DNA from: Aphrocallistes beatrix
Taxonomy: Eukaryota; Porifera; Hexactinellida; Sceptrulophora; Aphrocallistidae
Assembly (NCBI GenBank): GCA_963281255.1
Contig: OY725489.1
Coordinates: 7,378,523 to 7,442,522, forward strand
Direction of reading: 5' to 3'
Length of the DNA stretch: 64,000 nt
The notes below the pieces were generated by a model that was not told the DNA's origin, searched no databases, and was given only the letters and a program-made list of their open reading frames with translations. Positions within the stretch are counted from its first letter, which is position 1, and each line of letters begins with the position of its first letter. Below are positions 59,310-64,000 of the stretch, one piece after another. Both the position numbers and the translations under genes were made by a program.

Positions 59310-60318
59310 TCAATACACATAAAGTAAAAGTGGTAGATATACTTCAATATTTGCCAACATACTGAAAAAGTTGGTTATTGAGGAGTGGTGCAGTCGACTC
59401 AACTGATGGTCTGCCAAGAAGTCTTGAAGCTCGCGGAAGGACTGACTCTGTTCCTCTGAGCATGGGAGTTTGCGTAATAACTTCATAACGGTGCCAAGGA
59501 ATGAAGAAGCAGGTAGGCTGGGTTTATTCTCCTCCTCAATATCAACATCGTCATCAGTCATGCCATCTGCAATAGGTCCGATTGCCATACCATCCTCCAG
59601 AGAAATAAAGTCATCTAATGTAAGCCACCCGACACCAGCCCAGCCTCTTCAGAACTTCTCCGAATTGATGTGTCGGAGGCTGTGGTGTCTTCAGTGGTAA
59701 GCTCATCCTTGAACCCAACGTGCTGGTAGCAGTGCTTGATGATTGCAGGGGTGGTATTGTCCCAGGACATTTTCAGCCAGTCTAGGGCCTGGAGCAAGTC
59801 AAGTTTGAACTCCGTTTCAGAATCAACTGCCAACAATCGCTTCCTGACTAGAACCCGGCGGTAGTGGTGGTTGAGGTTCTTAATGATGCCTGCGTCCATG
59901 GTTTGAGTTATGGAAATTGTGTTGTGTGAGAGGATGAAAAGCTTCACATGAGACGAGGTAAGTTTCGGATGACAGGAGAAGTTGTCAAGAATCGTAGCGA
60001 TTTTCCTGTCGCCAAACTTCATAGAATTGTTCGCCTTCCTTGACCATTTCTCAACCCTCTCGCATGCCATCCTTCTCCCCAAACGGACTAGTTGCAACCA
60101 AGACAGTGACGCGTCCTTGGTTCCTTGTTCTGGAACTCTTCTCTGATAAGTTTCAGTTTTGTTGGTAGTTCTATCCAGTTCAGATGAAGGAGCACAGGTT
60201 CGTGGTAGTCCACACATTTCACAGTTTTCAGTTTCTCCGGGATACATTTGGATTTTCCAAAAGAAAGGGACCGGTGAGTTACTCCTCCGGAGCTGTACTC
60301 TTCAAGAATCGAAACCAC
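59310..60318 (-). pseudogene. Tigger/pogo-type transposase, frameshifted
   Basis: Three overlapping frames: 60318-60088 (SFGKSKCIPEKL), 60247-59615 (main) and 59588-59310 (acidic C-terminus). The main frame holds ATILDNFSCHPKLTSSHVKL and NTISITQTMDAGIIKNLNHH with YRR; the two Asp are separated by 29 residues (DD29D), the Tigger signature. The N-terminal CENP-B-like DNA-binding part and the first catalytic Asp are missing, and at least two frameshifts are present. It could be the trans source family of the pogo-like MITEs, though this copy is dead. Confidence 0.85.
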
Positions 60319-60694
60319 TCAAGCAGTGCAGCCTAGATCTCTGGTATCGAGACTATCACATTCTATCAATAAGTCTTATCTCAATCATTAGCTTACTCGC
60401 TCCCCTTGTTCACTAATGTCCCGATCTCATCGTTTCGTATAATTTTGTTGCGAATCAAACGTTTGATTGTAATACGAATAATCTAAGAATAGTTTTTCCA
60501 TTCTTGTAAACTCGTGAAATTAGAAATCGAGGGGATCAATAAATTTTCATTAGTCAGTAAATTCCCTAACTTTACAGTAGTTTCCATAGCAACCATTGAT
60601 GTGCTTTGGTATTCTCATATTACATATAATACGGATTGTGTCTTAGTTAAAGTATAATATTTCTATTCAACGCAAACTATTCAAAAGTGAATCA

Positions 60695-61931
60695 ATGGCA
60701 ACAAATATTCAAGAAATTGTCCCTTACGACACAATTACTCATTTCGATCGCATCGCCGCGCGAATTACGGACACATTGAATGGCCTGATTGATCAGCTGA
60801 TCGAGAGGAGAGACACTCTCTGCCAAGTAGTGGCACATCTTCACGATGACTTCCACAACAAAGAGTCCACTCGTGTCGCTGCCATCGAAGAGTTGGATCA
60901 AACTCAGCTGCATCTGAATCAAATGAGAAAAGTGAACATTAACCTCCCTACTCACGAGCAAGCAGGACTCGTGTACGAACAGGCCAAGCAGCAGCTGTGT
61001 GTTCCCACCCCACTCCCTAACCTCTCCTTCTCCTGTCCCACCCTCTCCCTCCTTCAGACCCAGATAGAGCAGTTCGGGGAGGTAGTCCAGCTGGAAGCAC
61101 CGCATTACTCTCAAAAGTCACAACCCATCCTAACCGCTGGGACGCGAGGGGAAGGTGATAAGCAGCTTGATGGTAGAGGACTGTCTCTAGACGAAGTGAA
61201 TGAGAAGGTGTATATAGCAGATTGGGGGAACAGACGCATACAGGTACTGTCCTTCCAAGGAGAGTTCCTATCTCACTTTGGAGAGGAAGTACTATCCTTG
61301 CCTTGGGGAATATCAGTCACTGATAATCACATCCTCGTAACAGACGTTGGTTATCACACGCTATTCCAGTTCTGTAAGAACAGCCACCAACTAATCAACA
61401 GAGCTGGTGGTGAGGAAAATAATGAAGGACAGCTGTATGTTCCACGGGGATTAAGTGTAGACTGGAATGGAGACGTGTTTGTAGCTGAGCAATTGAACCA
61501 CAGAGTATCCGTGTTCTCTAACCTCCTACAATACAAACAGACTATCGGACAAGGATCGTTATCTCACCCTCAAGACGTAAAACTAACGACATATAAAGTG
61601 GTGGTATTAGACTGTAGGTCCAACTGCATCCACTTCTTCTCCAGAAGTGGAGACCTCCTTACCTCCTGCGTCTCTCTGGGAGAAGACCAGGGATTTTTGG
61701 CACGGAATCCTGATTTCTTCTGTCTGGACTGTGATCAGAATATCCTCGTTAGTGACAGGGGACAACATGCCATCAAGATACTCTCAAACTCCGGGGAGCT
61801 CCTCCACACCATTGGCAAGGGAAGGGAACGGGAAAGGAGAATTCATGTATCCACGTGGTATTGCCATTTCTAATTCTGGCATTTTGTTTGTATTGTCTGG
61901 TAATCCTAATTATTCTTTACAATTGTTCTAA
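60695..61931 (+). pseudogene. NHL-repeat protein with C-terminal frameshift
   Basis: ATG 60695 opens 392 codons. Residues 1-100 are helical/coiled-coil-like (ITDTLNGLIDQLIERRDTL, HNKESTRVAAIEELDQTQLH), like the region after a B-box in TRIM proteins, but no RING or B-box is present. NHL blades run from about 145: GLSLDEVNEKVYIADWGNRR, LPWGISVTDNHILVTD, YVPRGLSVDWNGDVFVAEQL, HPQDVKLTTYKVVVLD and FFCLDCDQNILVSDRGQHAI. After HTIGK the frame slips: one extra G in a run of G (about 61820-61826) diverts it, while frame +2 continues YPRGIAISNSGILFVLSG to a stop at 61931. Everything else is intact, so a sequencing error or very recent mutation is possible. Confidence 0.85.
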
Positions 61932-63520
61932 ATGATTATTTATTGGTTTATTTGTTTCTATTATTGTCTAATTATAGAACTGTCAATTAAATTTGATTTA
62001 TCTGAATATGTACTTCGTTGTTATGAGTGTCCTACAAGATGTGGCACAGTGATTAGAGGTACTTGGGTAATACGGATAGGAATCGATATCTTAGAAAGTT
62101 AGTAAGAGCAAAGTGTTCCACTTCTCAGGTCCCAGTGGCAAAGGAGAAGAGGCTCTAGTACCCACAAACGAAATATGAGAATAAATATAAACCTAAAGTT
62201 AAGTCCCTGATTTTGGCTGAAACCTTTTAACCTTTTCTGAGAAAGTGTGAACATTTAAAAAATTGCACCTAGGTTCAAATCTCACCATGTAAGAAATATA
62301 CGATGAGTAATCAAAATTCTGATCTTGCCACAAGGAGTGATCCTGCTGCTCTGATGGCTGTTTAATGGCGACACTGAGGACCACAACACCTCCGATTGGA
62401 GCATCGCAAAAGATCGAGGACTGAGAATCCTTTTTCATGGCTGCCGTCAGCACCTTGACCTCCACGAAGGAAGACACAAAGCAGCCACCACGTGTCCATG
62501 TGGCTTAGAGTGGAGTTGAGGAGCGACAGAGCTAGAGGCAGCGGAACATTGAGAGGTTTGACATCGCTTTTAAGGTCCTGAAAAAAAATTGTATCTTCCA
62601 ATCGACAAGCACGAGGAACCAGAATATTATATGACACACATTGACCATGCGGGAGCTTATCGACAACTTATGTGTGCGTCTGCGGAGAGAGATCTAGCGA
62701 GAGGACAACATAGTCTTCCCAGCGTGTGTAGTGTGGTCCTCCCGCGAAGAATTGGTTGAACTAAGAGCAGGTGGTTTTGACGATAAAAGTGGCAGGAAAT
62801 TTATGGTCAAACTTCGGTGGCACCTGACGGAGAAAGGTCCACCCTCTTTGGATGGAGGTGGCGCTAGAGGTAAGTGGCATCGATCGAGGATGCACGAACC
62901 AGAGGAGTGAGTGGGAAATGAAGAGAAGCTGACCAATGATAAAGAGAAGATCCAGATCGTATTTCCCACCGTCGGGTGTGGAAAGACAGCAATCGTCCTC
63001 TAACCAGGAACCAGGACCCGAGAGAGCAACTAAAATATTTAATTTGCTGTTACGAGTGTTCCACAAGATGTGTCACAGTGGTTGGAGAGGCAGAGGTGCA
63101 TACTGTACAACCTTCCCGATTTCGTTTGTCTATCCCGACTCCCGACGCAAGTCCCGCCGGGAGCTATATAATCCCGATTTGACCTATTTTCTTCCTAATT
63201 AACCCGATATTCTATATTGTTAATTCAATATTTCCCTCAACTTTAAGGCAATAACCAATAATTGACAAATAATTACTTGGTTATTCGAATATATGCAATA
63301 TTAAAAATTGAATATCCATAGTCTGCCATAAATAATAGCTCAAATTTTGGGTTCAAAGTTTACGGTCTGGCCCACGTTAGAAATCCCGATTTGAAGTAGC
63401 TACTAGGTTGGACTGTATGGAGGTGATACGCATAAGAATTGATTTTTTGGAAGTAATTAGAGCAAAGTGATCCACTTCTCAGGTTCCAGTGACATAGAGA
63501 CTAAATATTTGCATAATGAA
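61932..63520. repeat. dispersed duplicate blocks downstream of the NHL gene
   Basis: Blocks at 61905-62150, 63040-63110 and 63410-63490 repeat parts of 58671-58960 (e.g. GTCCTACAAGATGTGGCA and AAAGTGNTCCACTTCTCAGG). Between them 62190-63000 is unusually GC-rich with overlapping minus-strand frames that contain stops and no recognised domain. I read it as decayed copies of one locus. Confidence 0.5.
62180..62185 (+). terminator. possible poly(A) signal of the NHL gene
   Basis: AATAAA about 250 nt after the frame-corrected stop at 61931. Confidence 0.35.
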
Positions 63521-63599
63521 TAAACAAGAAGTTATTATCCTTACTCACAAGCGGTGATCCTAGATTCCTAATTTTTAATTGCTCCAATTAGAATTCAGT

Positions 63600-63777
63600 C
63601 TATTTAATAGGGTAACATCGGTCTGTGGACATTTTGCCCCGATTAAGCGGAGAACCTTATTGACTAGAAATATTTTGTATTCGCTTCTATGTGTGGAAGC
63701 TAATCTGGTCCTGCCTAAAGTGGCCCGATTCAGCGGTTGACCCGATTAAACAGTGACTCTATTAAGCGGAATCGACT
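63600..63777. mobile_element. pogo-like MITE, relative of 41265-41435
   Basis: CCCGATTAAGCGG and CTATTAAGCGGAATCGACT boxes in inverted arrangement; the left end has decayed. Confidence 0.6.
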
Positions 63778-63779
63778 AG

Positions 63780-63785
63780 TTTATT
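63780..63785 (-). terminator. poly(A) signal of the minus-strand NHL gene
   Basis: AATAAA on the minus strand, 28 nt after the stop codon at 63813-63815. Confidence 0.6.
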
Positions 63786-63812
63786 AAACACCACAACATA
63801 CAATAAACTGTC

Positions 63813-64000
63813 CTACCATAAAGAAAATATTTGTAATATATTATCACTATCATTCCAAAAACAAACTACTAATTTGCTATTGTTAGTTAAAGCAATTCCT
63901 TGTGGACGATGAAACATCCCTGGTTCTAAGCCGGTTTCTTCCAGACTGTTCCAGGTACCATCTCTCATAAATATCTTAATCTTATGTGCTCCATTATCAC
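63813..64000 (-). CDS. NHL-repeat protein, C-terminal end (partial at window edge)
   Basis: The minus-strand frame enters from the right edge: HKIKIFMRDGTWNSLEETG, MFHRPQGIALTNNSKLVVCF and NILQIFSLW, then TAG. It aligns with the end of the 14504 gene (HIKIFSNEG..., FIQPQGLALISNLKLVAVSN, LQIFSSL*). This is the last blade of an NHL propeller, and the gene converges on the 60695 gene. Too short to appear as a long frame. Confidence 0.85.
   Translation of the reverse strand, partial: DNGAHKIKIFMRDGTWNSLEETGLEPGMFHRPQGIALTNNSKLVVCFWNDSDNILQIFSLW

Noticed and set aside
62199-63066. Overlapping 90-100 codon minus frames as a new gene
   Set aside because: Frames overlap each other, carry stops where joined, and no domain is recognisable; openness follows the local rise in GC.
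1-64000. tRNA or rRNA genes
   Set aside because: No cloverleaf with A/B boxes and no rRNA-like stretch was recognised on reading; a covariance search was not possible.

Overview
This is an AT-rich, transposon-saturated eukaryotic window, almost certainly from an animal. The genes have spliced exons with GT-AG introns, AATAAA poly(A) signals and no operon-like packing. They include an ankyrin-TRP-type cation channel, NHL beta-propeller proteins, a PHD finger and an N-myristoylation-type zinc-finger protein. NHL propellers, ankyrin-TRP channels and this heavy Helitron load would suit an early-branching metazoan such as a sponge (a glass sponge would fit), but that is inference from gene content only.

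Main gene: reading the minus strand, I could assemble a ten-exon channel gene from ATG 56068 to stop 20816. Exon phases match at every junction, except that exon 3 has two possible starts. The introns (up to 10.5 kb) are filled with nested transposons. Exons 1-2 exist a second time at 9298-10092 within a >4 kb segmental duplication (6.86-11.02 kb versus 52.97-57.17 kb). A third, decayed piece of the channel's S3-S4 region lies at 11.50-11.97 kb, so the minus strand carries a head-to-tail cluster of channel genes.

Other genes: intronless NHL-repeat genes lie at 14504 (+, intact), 60695 (+, single-base frameshift near the end) and 63813 (-, cut by the window edge). A divergent pair sits at 57.7-58.6 kb: a minus-strand gene starting MGCFQSK with a C2H2 finger, and a plus-strand PHD-finger fragment. 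Two splice-compatible exon sets on opposite strands abut near 51966.

Mobile DNA: two families of non-autonomous Helitron-like repeats dominate. HelA (5' A|TCTTATATATTAAAACG) and HelB (5' A|TCCTTACTATTAAAACTCG) share the same GC-rich multi-hairpin 3' tail ending GCGCTTG|T. Also present: a 1.3 kb DD37D mariner with intact inverted repeats, interrupted by a hAT MITE with an 8-bp target duplication; a decayed KRBA2/Ginger-like integrase element; a MULE fragment; a Tigger/pogo (DD29D) pseudogene; several pogo-like MITEs with TA target duplications; hAT MITEs; foldback elements built from minisatellite arms; and long palindromes. The clearest nest is 32.2-34.3 kb: a MULE-type element inside a HelA inside a minisatellite-armed TIR element with a 9-bp target duplication. 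Stretches not listed hold only degenerate fragments of these repeats or nothing recognisable.
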